Counted from the stretch's first letter, positions 33,892 through 44,734 are shown. The stretch: DNA of 64,000 nucleotides from Polycyclovorans sp002706265 (GCA_963973915.1 CAXBBM010000013.1:1-64000); one strand, 5' to 3'. Translations and numbers: made by a program. The notes: generated from the sequence alone by a model not told the origin.

Positions 33892-34763
33892 AGGCCGACG
33901 CTCTGCAGATAGGTCAGGGCGATCGCGTCGCCCCACAGCAGGGCGATCCAGCCGGCGGCGGCCAGGTAGGGGCCGAAAGGCAGTTGCAGCTCGCGGCCGG
34001 CGCGCTTGGCCATCATCAGGCCGATGCCGACCACTGCGCCCACCACCGAGGCCAGCAGAATGATCAAGGGAAGTTGCGACCAGCCCAGCCAGGCACCCAG
34101 CGCGGCGAACAGCTTGAAGTCACCGTAGCCCATGCCGTCCTTGCCGGTGATCAGCTTGAAGGCCCAGTAGACGCTCCACAGGCTCATGTAGCCGGCCATG
34201 GCACCCACAACCGCGTCGCTGAGCGACACGCTGCTCCACCCCAGCAACGCGGCCAGCAAACCGCCCCAGATCAGCGGCAGGGTCAGGCTGTCGGGCAGCA
34301 GTGTGGTGCGTGCGTCGATGACCGCCAGCACCAGCAGTGTCCAGGTCAGCACCAGTGCCAGCACCAGCGGCAGGCCGAACCCAAAATGCCAGGCGCAGGC
34401 GGCGCTGAGCAGGCCGCAGGCCAGTTCCACCGCCGGGTATTGCAGGGCGATCGGCGCGCCGCAGCAGGCCGCCCTGCCGCGCAGCCAGCACCAGCCAATC
34501 ACCGGCAGGTTGTGCCAGGGGCGGATGCGCGCCTGGCAGGCCGGGCAGGTCGAGGGCGGATGGGTCAGTGACAGCCGCGGCTCGTCCACGGCGGGCAGGT
34601 CGAGAATCTGCCGGGCTTCCAGGCGCCAGTCGCGCTCCATCATCCGCGGCAGGCGCAGGCTGACGACATTGAGAAAGCTGCCGACCACCAGCCCCAGCGC
34701 CAGGGTCATGCTGATGAGCAGGGCGGGGCTGCCGGCCAGCAACGCGATCAGGGGCTCGAACAT
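33888..34763 (-). CDS. pilD: Type IV prepilin peptidase/N-methyltransferase PilD
   Basis: Inner-membrane aspartyl peptidase that cleaves the leader of type IV prepilins and type II secretion pseudopilins and methylates the new N terminus. The 291-residue product has the N-terminal peptidase domain GSFLNVVSLRLPRMM, cytoplasmic cysteines, about seven or eight transmembrane helices, and both catalytic aspartates: D150 in the AVIDARTTLLPD stretch and the second in GMGYGDFKLF. The cysteine cluster is odd: C73 and C76 are a normal CxxC, but the second pair appears as adjacent C100-C101 instead of CxxC. Starts directly after pilC. Confidence 0.95.
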   Translation of the reverse strand: MFEPLIALLAGSPALLISMTLALGLVVGSFLNVVSLRLPRMMERDWRLEARQILDLPAVDEPRLSLTHPPSTCPACQARIRPWHNLPVIGWCWLRGRAACCGAPIALQYPAVELACGLLSAACAWHFGFGLPLVLALVLTWTLLVLAVIDARTTLLPDSLTLPLIWGGLLAALLGWSSVSLSDAVVGAMAGYMSLWSVYWAFKLITGKDGMGYGDFKLFAALGAWLGWSQLPLIILLASVVGAVVGIGLMMAKRAGRELQLPFGPYLAAAGWIALLWGDAIALTYLQSVGL

Positions 34764-35990
34764 TCAGATGGCCTGGCCCATTTTGAAGATGGGCAGGTAC
34801 ATCGCGACCACGAGGCCGCCGACCAGCACCCCCAGCACCGACATGATGAAGGGCTCCATCAGCGAGGTGAGGCTGTCGACCAGGTTGTCGACCTCGGCCT
34901 CGTAGAAGTCTGCGACCTTGGCGCACATGGCATCCAGCGAGCCGGATTCCTCGCCGATGGCGACCATCTGGGTCGCCATGTTGGGAAACATGCCGGACTG
35001 CGACATCGTCAACTGCAACTGGGTGCCGGTGGCCACCTGGTCCCGCATGGTGAAGATGGCCTCGGTGAAGACGATGTTGCCGGCGGCCTTGGCGACCGAA
35101 TCCATCGCTTCGACCAGCGGCACGCCGGCGGCGAACATGGTCGACAGCGTGCGGGCGTAGCGCGCCACGGCCGACTTGTAGAGGATGTCGCCGACCACCG
35201 GAATCTTCAGCGAAATGCGGTCCAAGGCCCGCCTGAACTTCGCCGAGCGCTTTTTCAGCGCGATGAAGCCGACAATGAACGCGGCGATGCCCGCGATCAG
35301 ATACAGGCCGTTGGCCTGCATCCATTTCGACAGGTTGATCACGAACTGGGTGAAGGCCGGCAGGTCGGCGCCGAAGCCCTGGAACAGGTCCTGAAACTGC
35401 GGCACCACGAAGTACAGCAGGATGCCGGTCACGATCATCGCCACCACCAAGACGGCAATCGGGTAGGTCATGGCCTTGCGCACCTTTTTCTTCAGCGCCT
35501 CGGTTTTTTCCTTGTAGGTGGCAATCTTTTCGAGCAGCGTTTCCAGGGCGCCGGACTTTTCGCCGGCATCGACCAGGTTCACGTACAGCTCGTCGAAGTG
35601 CAGGGGGTACTTGCCCAGGGCCTCCGAGAACGAGGCGCCGCCCTCGATGTAGGTCTTGATGCCCAGCACCATCTCGCCCATGGCCGGTTTGTCGTGACCG
35701 CGACCGATGATCTCCAGCGACTGCACCAGCGGCACGCCGGCGGCGAGCATGGTCGAGATCTGGCGGCTGAACACGGCGATGTCGAGCGCGTCGACCTTGC
35801 CCTTGCCCTTGGCGAACAGGGTCGAGGCCTTGCGCACCGAGATGGGGTTGATGCCCTGCTTGCGCAGGCTGAACTTGATGAAGTCGGCAGTCGGCCCACT
35901 CGACTGGCCCTTGATGCGGTTGCCTTTGCGATCAAGGCCCTCCCATTTGAAGGGATATTCCTTGGGCGCCTTGGCGGTGGTGGTGGCCAT
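34764..35990 (-). CDS. pilC: Type IV pilus inner-membrane platform protein PilC
   Basis: Polytopic inner-membrane protein that couples the PilB motor to pilus assembly. The 408-residue product has the two GspF/PilC domain repeats (about 75-200 and 280-400), the characteristic FSRQISTMLAAGVPLVQSLE and its second copy YARTLSTMFAAGVPLVEAMD, and three hydrophobic helices. Lies between pilB (38-bp gap) and pilD (adjacent). No pilin gene separates pilB from pilC as it does in some relatives. Confidence 0.97.
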   Translation of the reverse strand: MATTTAKAPKEYPFKWEGLDRKGNRIKGQSSGPTADFIKFSLRKQGINPISVRKASTLFAKGKGKVDALDIAVFSRQISTMLAAGVPLVQSLEIIGRGHDKPAMGEMVLGIKTYIEGGASFSEALGKYPLHFDELYVNLVDAGEKSGALETLLEKIATYKEKTEALKKKVRKAMTYPIAVLVVAMIVTGILLYFVVPQFQDLFQGFGADLPAFTQFVINLSKWMQANGLYLIAGIAAFIVGFIALKKRSAKFRRALDRISLKIPVVGDILYKSAVARYARTLSTMFAAGVPLVEAMDSVAKAAGNIVFTEAIFTMRDQVATGTQLQLTMSQSGMFPNMATQMVAIGEESGSLDAMCAKVADFYEAEVDNLVDSLTSLMEPFIMSVLGVLVGGLVVAMYLPIFKMGQAI

Positions 35991-36028
35991 TCAGGTCAAC
36001 TCGCGAGCAGAAGAAAAGGGGGACGGGG

Positions 36029-37759
36029 CTAGTCGCCTACGGTACAGGCGTTGGCCTGCAGAAGATCGATCGCACCCGACCGAACCTTGCGCAGCGCCGA
36101 CTGACGGAGGTTGGCCACGCCCTCAGCCTGTGCCTGATCCTGAATGTCCCGCACGTTGCCATCTTCCATGATGATGCGGCCCATGGCGTCGGAGAACGGC
36201 ATCACCTGATAGACGCCGGTACGGCCCTTGTAGCCGCTGTTCTCGCACTGATCGCAGCCCACGGCCTCCATGATCTGCGTGTCCGGGTCGTCCAGCTCGG
36301 CCTCGGTAAAGCCCTGGCGGATCAGCTCGGGCCGCGGAATCTGCGCCGGCCGTTTGCACACCCTGCACAGCTTGCGGGCCAGCCGCTGGGCAATCACCAG
36401 CGACAGCGTCGAGGCGATGTTGTACGCCGGCACGCCCATGTTCATCAGACGCACGATGGTTTGCGGCGCGTCGTTGGTGTGCAGGGTCGACATCACCAGG
36501 TGTCCGGTCTGCGCGGCCTTGATGGCGATCTCGGCGGTTTCCAGATCGCGGATTTCGCCAACCATGATCACGTCGGGGTCCTGGCGCAGAAACGCCTTCA
36601 GCGCGGCGGCGAAGGTCAGGCCCTGCTTGGGGTTGACGTTGACCTGGTTGACGCCCGGCAGGTTGATCTCGGCCGGGTCTTCGGCGGTGGAGATGTTGAT
36701 GTCGTCGGTGTTGAGGATGTTCAGTCCGGTATACAGCGACACGGTCTTGCCCGAGCCGGTGGGGCCGGTGACCAGAATCATGCCCTGCGGCTGGTTCAGC
36801 GCCTTCAGGTAGGCGGCCTTCTGTTCCGGCTCGTACCCCAGGGCATCGATGCCCATCTGCGCCTGCGTGGCATCGAGAATACGGGCGCAGATTTTCTCGC
36901 CGAACAGGGTCGGGCAGGTCGACACACGAAAGTCGATGGCCTTGTTGCGCGACAGGTTGAGCTTGATGCGGCCGTCCTGCGGCACCCGCTTTTCCGCCAG
37001 GTCCATACGGCTCATCACCTTCAGTCGGGCCGCGAGGCGTACGCCCTGGCCAACCGGCGGCTGGGCGATGGTTTTCAGCTCGCCATCGCGCCGGTAGCGG
37101 ATGCGGTAGGTCTTCTCATAGGGCTCAAAGTGCACGTCAGACGCGCCCTGGTTGATGGCATCGACCAGCACCTTGTTGATGTAGCGGACAATCGGCGCGT
37201 CATCGGCGCCGTCCTTGCCCACGTCGTTGCCGGAGGCTTCGGCTTCGGTGTCAGACAGTTCCAGGTTTTCGAGGTCGGCGTCGCCGCCCGACATGTCGGC
37301 CTGCGCCAGCACGCGGAGGGCGCTTTCCAGTGCTCGGGCCAGCTTGTCTTCTTCAACCAGCACCGGCTCGGTCTGGCTGCCGGAGGCAAACTTGATCTCG
37401 TCCAGTGCCTGCAGATTGAGCGGGTCGCTGACGGCGACGAAGATTTTCTTGCCGCGCGCGTAAATCGGCACGGCATGGGCCTTTTTCAGCACTTTTTCGC
37501 TGAGCCCGTGAATCAGCGCCAGATCGATGTCGATCACCGACAGGTCGAGCAGCGGCATGCCGAATTCCTGGCTGGCGACATGGGCCAGTTCGTGGGCCGC
37601 AACCCGGGTCGACTCCACCACCACCGCGACGAACGGGCGCTGCTCCTTGATCGCCTTGGTCTGCAGTTCACGCGCCGCCGACTCCGACAGCAGACCGTCG
37701 GCCACCAGACGGCGCGCCAGGCCGCCCAGAAATCCGGACGTGGTGGTCGGTTGGTTCAT
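36029..37759 (-). CDS. pilB: Type IV pilus assembly ATPase PilB
   Basis: Hexameric ATPase that powers pilus extension. The 576-residue product has the N-terminal MshEN-like domain, the Walker A VTGPTGSGKTVSLYTG (P-loop 332-339), the aspartate box, Walker B PDVIMVGEIRDLETAEIA, the histidine-box TGHLVMSTLHTNDAPQT and a zinc-binding tetracysteine (CRVCK and CDQC) near the C terminus. First gene of pilB-pilC-pilD-coaE-zapD-yacG, all on the minus strand. Confidence 0.97.
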   Translation of the reverse strand: MNQPTTTSGFLGGLARRLVADGLLSESAARELQTKAIKEQRPFVAVVVESTRVAAHELAHVASQEFGMPLLDLSVIDIDLALIHGLSEKVLKKAHAVPIYARGKKIFVAVSDPLNLQALDEIKFASGSQTEPVLVEEDKLARALESALRVLAQADMSGGDADLENLELSDTEAEASGNDVGKDGADDAPIVRYINKVLVDAINQGASDVHFEPYEKTYRIRYRRDGELKTIAQPPVGQGVRLAARLKVMSRMDLAEKRVPQDGRIKLNLSRNKAIDFRVSTCPTLFGEKICARILDATQAQMGIDALGYEPEQKAAYLKALNQPQGMILVTGPTGSGKTVSLYTGLNILNTDDINISTAEDPAEINLPGVNQVNVNPKQGLTFAAALKAFLRQDPDVIMVGEIRDLETAEIAIKAAQTGHLVMSTLHTNDAPQTIVRLMNMGVPAYNIASTLSLVIAQRLARKLCRVCKRPAQIPRPELIRQGFTEAELDDPDTQIMEAVGCDQCENSGYKGRTGVYQVMPFSDAMGRIIMEDGNVRDIQDQAQAEGVANLRQSALRKVRSGAIDLLQANACTVGD

Positions 37760-37832
37760 CGTTTCAGGCCATCCTCATGGCGCGATAGTGGAAGCCGCGT
37801 TCCGGCAGCGTCAAGCGCGGGTCGCACCGGGC

Positions 37833-38777
37833 TCAGCCGGTCTTTTCCAGCCACACGCCCAGGCCCTGGGCGTTGAGGTCGAAGTCCAGTCCCAGAATGG
37901 CTTCGATCTGGTCGTCGCCCAGGGTCACGCCGTGGGCGCGCAATTGCCGGTGGGTGAGTGCCGCGATGCTGTTGCGGATGGCTTCGTGGCGGCCGTCCCC
38001 GTCGGGCGCCGCGCGGGCAAGCTGCAGGTAGTCGCTGATGCCCTGACGCAGCGTGTCTGCCAGCGCCGGCAGGCCTTCGACCACGCCAAAGTGCGTCAGA
38101 AAGGCGCGCTCGGGCTGTTTGGCCAGCAGCCGGTCCAGGGTGTGGCACCAGGCATCGGGCTCGAACTGCACCGGCGTGGTGGTGGGCATCAGGAACGGCC
38201 CCTTGGCGGTGTCGAATTCCCGATACGACAGCCCGAACACGTCGCCGGTGAACAGGCCGCCGCTGGTGGCGTCGTAGACGCAGAAGTGATGCCGGGCGTG
38301 GCCGGGCGCGTCGATGATCTCCAGCGTGCTGTCCCCCAGCGGCCAGAGACTGCCGTCTTCGCCGATGTCGACCCGGTCGGCGGGCACCGGCGCAATCTCG
38401 CCGTAGGCGGTTTTCACCCTCTCGGGGCCGTACACCGCCGTGGCGCCGGCGATCAGTGCGGCAGGGTCGATCATGTGCCGGGCGCCGCGCGGATGAACCA
38501 CCAGCCGCGCCTGGGGGCAGGCGCGCATCAGCAGGCCCACGCCACCGGCGTGGTCGAGGTGAACGTGGGTGGGCATCACGTACCGCACCTGCGCCACCGA
38601 CAGGCCTTCTTGCGCCAGCCAGTCCAGCAGGGCCGGGACGCCGGGACTGGTGCCGGCTTCGATGAAGGCGACCTCGCCGTTGCGGACGATCGCGTAGCAG
38701 GCGGCCATGCCGGCCCGGCTTTGCAGGGTGTCGAGGCGGGTGATGCCGTGCATCAGGGGCTGGGCGGGGGCGGCCAT
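37833..38777 (-). CDS. MBL-fold metallo-hydrolase
   Basis: Metallo-beta-lactamase-fold hydrolase of 314 residues. The dinuclear metal motif is THVHLDHAGG (H71, H73, D75, H76); further ligands are likely in APGHARHH and FTGDVFGLSYRE, and LTHFG near residue 215. The C-terminal ~80 residues are helical, as in the glyoxalase-II-like branch of unknown substrate. It lies 73 bp upstream of pilB on the same strand but has no obvious pilus role. The substrate cannot be inferred. Confidence 0.88.
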   Translation of the reverse strand: MAAPAQPLMHGITRLDTLQSRAGMAACYAIVRNGEVAFIEAGTSPGVPALLDWLAQEGLSVAQVRYVMPTHVHLDHAGGVGLLMRACPQARLVVHPRGARHMIDPAALIAGATAVYGPERVKTAYGEIAPVPADRVDIGEDGSLWPLGDSTLEIIDAPGHARHHFCVYDATSGGLFTGDVFGLSYREFDTAKGPFLMPTTTPVQFEPDAWCHTLDRLLAKQPERAFLTHFGVVEGLPALADTLRQGISDYLQLARAAPDGDGRHEAIRNSIAALTHRQLRAHGVTLGDDQIEAILGLDFDLNAQGLGVWLEKTG

Positions 38778-39119
38778 GCGCAGATCCAGGTTCAGTGACG
38801 GGCCGCCAGCCTAGCGCGGGCCCCGAAGGGCTGCAGCCGCCCAGCGCCGGGTGGCCATTCGTCAGCCCGGCTGCGGCGCTGAATTCGGGCTGAACCATGC
38901 GGTCATGCGCCCGGCGCGACCGCCTGTGCCGTTGAGGGACGCCGCTGGTCTGCCCGCGCGTTTGGGCGGCGGAACCTCGACGCCGGAGGTTAAGGAAAGA
39001 CCCTACAGACGTAATCCAATGCTTACATTGGCAGCGACAATTTCGTAGGGCAGTCTTGCGCTGTGTCGGGAATCCAACACCCCGTTGATTCCAGGATCGC
39101 AGTCCCACCGGAGCCCAGC
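38778..39119. promoter_or_regulatory. Divergent control region between the MBL-fold gene and rpoN, with nested inverted repeats
   Basis: No gene is supported in these 342 bp. Close to rpoN are nested dyads: CCCTAC (39001-39006) pairs with GTAGGG (39045-39050), and inside it CCAATG (39016-39021) pairs with CATTGG (39026-39031). TTGGCA at 39029-39034 recalls a sigma-54 -24 element, but the required GC at -12 is missing, so a sigma-54 promoter is not supported. Confidence 0.5.
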
Positions 39120-40493
39120 ATGCACGCCATTCTCAGCGGTCACCTGCAACAGAAGAGCTACGCCGCCCGCATCCAGCAGAGCCAGTTGCTGCAGATGGAT
39201 CTGGTGGGTCTGCACGAGACCGTGCAGGGCTGGCTGGCCCAGAACGTGATGCTCGACGCCGAGCAAACCGTCGAACTCGACGCCGACGATGCCGACGACA
39301 CCCTCGACATGGACGCGGTGACGCGCGCCAGCGAAGGCATGGCCGAACTGCCCTGGGACGCCACCCTGGCGCGCCTGTCGCGCGGCGATGACTTTGCCGA
39401 CGCGTCTGCAGAGGCCCGGCTTGCCGCGCCGGTGTCTGATGACCCGCAGGTGCAGGTGCTTGAAGCGCTGGCGATCGAACCGATGAGCGACGCCTGCCGT
39501 GCCGCCGCCGAGATCGTGCTGGCGGCGATGGACGCCTCGGGATTCCTGAGCGTGCCCCTCAACCATCTGGGTTCGCAGAACGGCATCGATGTGGTGCTGC
39601 TGGAACAGGCGCTGGGCGTCATCCAGAACCTGGGGCCGGCCGGCTATGGCGCGCGCACCCTTGATGAAGCCCTGGAGCTGCAATTGCACCGCCTGCCCGC
39701 CAGCGATGCCCAGGCCTTGGCGCTGCGCATCGTCCAGCACGGCGTTACCCGCCTCAGCCGCCGCGACCTCGACAGCCTGCGGCGCGCGCTGCAGGCCAGC
39801 CCGGCCACCTTCAGTGCCGCCCTGGGCCTGCTGCGCAGCCTGGTCACCCGCCCCGGCGCCGTCGACGCCGACGCAACGCCCATCGTCCCGGATGTCTGCG
39901 TGGTGCGCCGCGACGGCCGCTGGCAGGTGGCGCTGACCCGCCACGCCACGCCGCGGCTCGACATCAACCACACCTACGCGCGGATGATCAGCAGCATGGG
40001 GCCCGAGGCCAGCAGCCTGCGGGGCCAGCTCACCGAGGCGCGCTGGCTCATCAAAAGCCTGCATCAACGGCAGGAAACCATTCTGAAGGTCGCCCAGGCG
40101 GTGCTGGCGCGGCAGTTCAAGGTGCTCAGCCACGGTCTGGAGGCCTGCCGTCCGCTGGCCCTGAAAGAGATTGCCGACGTGGTGGGTGTGCACGAGTCCA
40201 CCGTGTGCCGCGCGGTCAACGGCAAGTATGTGGCGCTGCCGGGGCAGACCCTGGAGCTGCGCGCCTTCTTCAGCCAGGCCGCCGGTGAAGACAGCGTGGC
40301 CGGGGTCGCGGCCCGCGCGCTGGTGAAGCGCCTGATTGCCGGTGAAGCCCCCGACCAGCCCCTGGACGACGCCGCGCTGACCGACGCGCTGGCCCAGCGC
40401 GGCATCCGCCTGGCGCGGCGCACGGTGGCCAAGTACCGCGAGGCGCTGGGGTATCCGGCCGCCCGCGATCGCGCCCATCCGATTGCCGCCTGA
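39120..40493 (+). CDS. rpoN: RNA polymerase sigma-54 factor, divergent flagellar-type copy
   Basis: Sigma-54 of 457 residues directing transcription from -24/-12 promoters together with an AAA+ activator. The core-binding region, the DNA-binding segment RPLALKEIADVVGVHESTVCRAV in two halves, and the C-terminal RpoN box ARRTVAKYRE are clear. The glutamine-rich region I is diverged from the usual start, and the acidic region II is short. Placement next to a sigma-54 activator and fliE-K suggests a second RpoN dedicated to flagella, as in Xanthomonas rpoN2; a housekeeping copy would lie elsewhere. The ATG at 39120 is chosen because region I begins there; the upstream 19 residues are not conserved. 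Confidence 0.92.
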   Translation: MHAILSGHLQQKSYAARIQQSQLLQMDLVGLHETVQGWLAQNVMLDAEQTVELDADDADDTLDMDAVTRASEGMAELPWDATLARLSRGDDFADASAEARLAAPVSDDPQVQVLEALAIEPMSDACRAAAEIVLAAMDASGFLSVPLNHLGSQNGIDVVLLEQALGVIQNLGPAGYGARTLDEALELQLHRLPASDAQALALRIVQHGVTRLSRRDLDSLRRALQASPATFSAALGLLRSLVTRPGAVDADATPIVPDVCVVRRDGRWQVALTRHATPRLDINHTYARMISSMGPEASSLRGQLTEARWLIKSLHQRQETILKVAQAVLARQFKVLSHGLEACRPLALKEIADVVGVHESTVCRAVNGKYVALPGQTLELRAFFSQAAGEDSVAGVAARALVKRLIAGEAPDQPLDDAALTDALAQRGIRLARRTVAKYREALGYPAARDRAHPIAA

Positions 40494-40559
40494 GCCCGCT
40501 GCACCCGATTCATTTCCGATCTGTCACTGACCGGCCGCGTGCCGATCAAGGAGCCTGCC

Positions 40560-41678
<1,119 letters not shown>

Positions 41679-41736
41679 GCGCTGCGCCCCGGGCTTGCTG
41701 CACCGTCAATCTGACGCACCATCGAGGAGGCTGACC

Positions 41737-42078
41737 GTGACACCTGTGGGCAATGACGGCATCCAGTCGCTACTGGCGCAGATGCGGGAGATTCGCAGCC
41801 GCTCGGCCTTGCCGAACCTGCAGGCCGCATCGGCCCCCGCAGGCCCGCAGGGAGTCAAGGAATCGGCGTTTGCCGAACGTCTGGGTGAGGCGCTCAAAGG
41901 CGTCAACGACAAACAGATGACCGCCGCCTCGATGGCGCAGGAATTCGAACTGGGTCGCGGCGATCTCGCCTCGACCATGGTCGCAATGCAGAAGTCCCAG
42001 GTGGCCTTTCGCGCCACGGTTGAGGTCAGAAACCGTGTCGTGCAGGCCTACCAGGACGTCATGAACATGCCGATCTAA
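41737..42078 (+). CDS. fliE: Flagellar hook-basal body complex protein FliE
   Basis: Adapter protein linking the MS ring to the proximal rod. The 113-residue product has the C-terminal FliE pattern of heptad-like helices: DKQMTAASMAQEFELGRGDL followed by STMVAMQKSQVAFRATVEVRNRVVQAYQDVMNMP. The GTG at 41737 is preferred because GAGGAGG lies six bases upstream; an earlier in-frame ATG at 41695 lacks a good site. First gene of fliE-F-G-H-I-J-K. Confidence 0.95.
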   Translation: MTPVGNDGIQSLLAQMREIRSRSALPNLQAASAPAGPQGVKESAFAERLGEALKGVNDKQMTAASMAQEFELGRGDLASTMVAMQKSQVAFRATVEVRNRVVQAYQDVMNMPI

Positions 42079-42096
42079 CCGTCAGAGCTATCCGCC

Positions 42097-43719
42097 ATGG
42101 CCGATCTAGCGCTCACGCGTTCTCTCCCCAAACCCAGCCCGACCCTCGCGGTCGACACCTGGCTGGACCGCAGCAAGCCCCTGCTGCTGCTGATCGGTGT
42201 CGCCCTGGCGGTGGCCGCCGGTGTGACCGTGGTGCTCTGGTCGCGTCCCGCAGCGCAGACGGCCTTGTTCACCCAGCTCAACGACCGCGATGCCGCCGCA
42301 GTGGCCGACAGCCTGCGCGGCGCCGGATTCGCGGTGCAGATCGGCCCCGGCCCCGGCGTGATCCAGGTGCCGGCGGCCAGCGCCAACGACGCCCGCATGC
42401 ACCTCGCACGCAGCGGCGTCACCCCGCAAAGCACCGGCATGGACATGCTGGGCGAACCGCAAGGCTTCGGCGTCAGCAGCTTCATGGAAGGCGCCCGCTA
42501 CCAGCACGCGCTGGAGCAGGAACTGGCCCGCACCATCAGTGCCCTGCAGCCGGTCGCCAATGCCCGCGTGCACCTGGCCATGCCCAAGCAGAGCGCCTTC
42601 ATCCGCGACCGCGCGCGGGTCACCGCCTCGGTGGTGCTCGACCTGTTGCCGGGCGCCCGGCTCGACCAGGGGCAGGCCGAGGCCATTGCCCATCTGGTGG
42701 CGGCCAGCATCCCCGAACTGCAGACCGAAGACGTCACCGTGGTCGACGCCCGTGGCGCGGTGCTGTCGCAGCTGAACACCGAAGGCGCCGCCATGGAGCG
42801 GCATTTTGAACTCGCCCGGCGCATGGAATCGATGCTGGTGGCGCGCGTGCAGCAACTCATCGCGCCGCTGGTGGGGCGCGCCGAAGTGCAGGTCATGGTC
42901 GAACTCGACCCCACCGAGGCCGAGCAGGCCAGCGAAGTGGTCGACCCCAACCCGGTGATGCGCGAAGAGCAGATCACCCGCGAGACCGGCGCCGCCGCCG
43001 GCACCGCCGCGGCACCTGCCGGCGTGCCCGGCGCGGCCGCCAACCAGCCCCCGGAAGCCGGCGGCCTGGCGCCTGAACCGGCAGCCCCGGTCGCGTCGGT
43101 CACCACCGCCGAGCGGCGCAGCTTCGATGTGTCGCGCGAAGTCCACTACACCCGCACCCGGGGCAACCGGGTGGCGCGCGTCACCGTGGCGGTCCTGCTC
43201 GATCGCCCCCCGCCGAGCGCCCCGGTCGAGGACGGCGTCCCGCCCGCAACGCCGGCGTGGAGCGCCGAGACCCTGGCCGATGTCGAGGCCCTGGTGCGTG
43301 ACGCGGTGGGCTTTTCAGAAGCGCGCGGTGACCGGGTCACCGTGCGCCAGGGCGCGATGCAGGCCGCCCCGGTCATCGAACCGCCGCCGCCCGCGCCCTG
43401 GTGGCAGGCCGCCTGGGTGTACCGCAGCGCCCGTGAGGGCCTGGGCGTTCTGGCCCTGGCGCTGATCGCCTGGCTGCTGATTCGCCCCCTGCTGAAGAAC
43501 CTCAGCGCACCGCGCGCCGCCGAGGGGCCGCCCGCCATGGCCTTGCCGGGCGATGCTGCCGATGAGGGAGAAACGCCGCCGCGCAATGCCGCGCTGACGG
43601 CCCTGGAGCGACCTGGCCTGTCGCTGGACGACAAGCTGCTGCTGGCGCGCCAGGCCGTGAACGAAGACGCCAAGCGCGTCGCCCAAGTGGTCAAATCGTG
43701 GGTGGGAACCGATGCCTGA
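42097..43719 (+). CDS. fliF: Flagellar MS-ring protein FliF
   Basis: Inner-membrane ring protein that houses the export gate and carries the motor switch. The 540-residue product has an N-terminal transmembrane helix (about 27-48), ring-building motifs including TALFTQLNDRDAAAVADSL and FGVSSFMEGARYQHALEQEL, a Pro/Ala-rich periplasmic loop (about 295-335), a second transmembrane helix (about 450-468) and the C-terminal FliG-binding tail ending in DAKRVAQVVKSWV. Overlaps fliG by eight bases. Confidence 0.97.
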   Translation: MADLALTRSLPKPSPTLAVDTWLDRSKPLLLLIGVALAVAAGVTVVLWSRPAAQTALFTQLNDRDAAAVADSLRGAGFAVQIGPGPGVIQVPAASANDARMHLARSGVTPQSTGMDMLGEPQGFGVSSFMEGARYQHALEQELARTISALQPVANARVHLAMPKQSAFIRDRARVTASVVLDLLPGARLDQGQAEAIAHLVAASIPELQTEDVTVVDARGAVLSQLNTEGAAMERHFELARRMESMLVARVQQLIAPLVGRAEVQVMVELDPTEAEQASEVVDPNPVMREEQITRETGAAAGTAAAPAGVPGAAANQPPEAGGLAPEPAAPVASVTTAERRSFDVSREVHYTRTRGNRVARVTVAVLLDRPPPSAPVEDGVPPATPAWSAETLADVEALVRDAVGFSEARGDRVTVRQGAMQAAPVIEPPPPAPWWQAAWVYRSAREGLGVLALALIAWLLIRPLLKNLSAPRAAEGPPAMALPGDAADEGETPPRNAALTALERPGLSLDDKLLLARQAVNEDAKRVAQVVKSWVGTDA

Positions 43720-44734
43720 CGCCATCACCGCACCGCCGCCGGCGGAGATGACCGGCCTGCAACGCGCCGCCATCTTTCTGCTGTCGCTGGGCGAGAAGGA
43801 AGCCTCCGACGTGCTCAAGCACATCGGCGCCAAAGAGGTGCAGAAACTCGGCCAGGCCATGGCCAGTCTGGGCAGTGTGTCGGCACCGCAGGCCAATCAG
43901 GTCATCGACCGCTTCATCAACGAACTGGGCGACCAGACCTCGCTGGGCGTGGGCGCCGATGACTACGTGCGCAAGGTGTTGGTCGGCGCGCTGGGTGAGG
44001 ACAAGGCCTCGGGCCTGATCGACCGCATTCTGCTGGGCCGCAACACCAAGGGTCTGGAGGCGCTGAAGTGGATGGAACCCCGCTCCATCGCCGATCTGGT
44101 GCGCAACGAGCACCCGCAGATCATCGCCATCGTGCTCTCGCACCTCGATGCCGACCAGGCCGCCGCGGTGCTCGAAGCATTGCCCGAACGGTCGCGCGCC
44201 GACGTGGTGATGCGCATCGCCACGCTGGAGGGCATTCCGCCGCACGCGCTGCACGAGCTGGACGACATTCTCGAGCGGCAGTTTGCCGGCAACCAGAACC
44301 TCAAGTCGTCCAGCGTGGGCGGCGTGAAGGTCGCGGCCAACATTCTCAACCTCATGGATTCGGGCGCCGAAGCGGCGTTGATGTCGCGCATCCGCGATGT
44401 GGACGACAACCTCGGCACCCGCATCCAGGACCTGATGTTCGTCTTCGACAACCTGGGCGAGCTGGACGACCGCAACATCCAGCGGCTGCTGCGCGACGTG
44501 GCCACCGACAAGCTGGGTCTGGCGCTGAAAGGGGCCGACCCGCGGGTGCGCGACAAGATTCTGGGCAACCTGTCGAAGCGTGCCGCCGACATGCTGCGTG
44601 AAGACATGGACGCCCGCGGCCCGGTGCGGGTGGCCGACGTGGAGTCGGCCCAGAAGGAGATTCTGGGCATCGCCCGCAAGCTGGGCGACGAAGGTGAGAT
44701 TCAGTTGGGCAGCAACCGCGAGGACTTCGTGTGA
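43712..44734 (+). CDS. fliG: Flagellar motor switch protein FliG
   Basis: C-ring protein that contacts the stator and generates torque. The 340-residue product includes LQRAAIFLLSLGEKEASDVL at the N terminus, the middle-domain EHPQIIAIVLSHLDADQAA stretch, the GGV hinge SVGGVKVAANILNLM and the charged torque helix DDRNIQRLLRDVATDKLGLA. The last residues end GSNREDFV. Overlaps fliH by GTGA. Confidence 0.97.
   Translation: MPDAITAPPPAEMTGLQRAAIFLLSLGEKEASDVLKHIGAKEVQKLGQAMASLGSVSAPQANQVIDRFINELGDQTSLGVGADDYVRKVLVGALGEDKASGLIDRILLGRNTKGLEALKWMEPRSIADLVRNEHPQIIAIVLSHLDADQAAAVLEALPERSRADVVMRIATLEGIPPHALHELDDILERQFAGNQNLKSSSVGGVKVAANILNLMDSGAEAALMSRIRDVDDNLGTRIQDLMFVFDNLGELDDRNIQRLLRDVATDKLGLALKGADPRVRDKILGNLSKRAADMLREDMDARGPVRVADVESAQKEILGIARKLGDEGEIQLGSNREDFV

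Noticed and set aside
35991..36028. Missing pilA between pilB and pilC
   Set aside because: The 38-bp gap contains no gene; the pilin is simply encoded elsewhere, which is common.
39029..39046. Sigma-54 promoter before rpoN
   Set aside because: TTGGCA fits the -24 element but there is no GC at -12.
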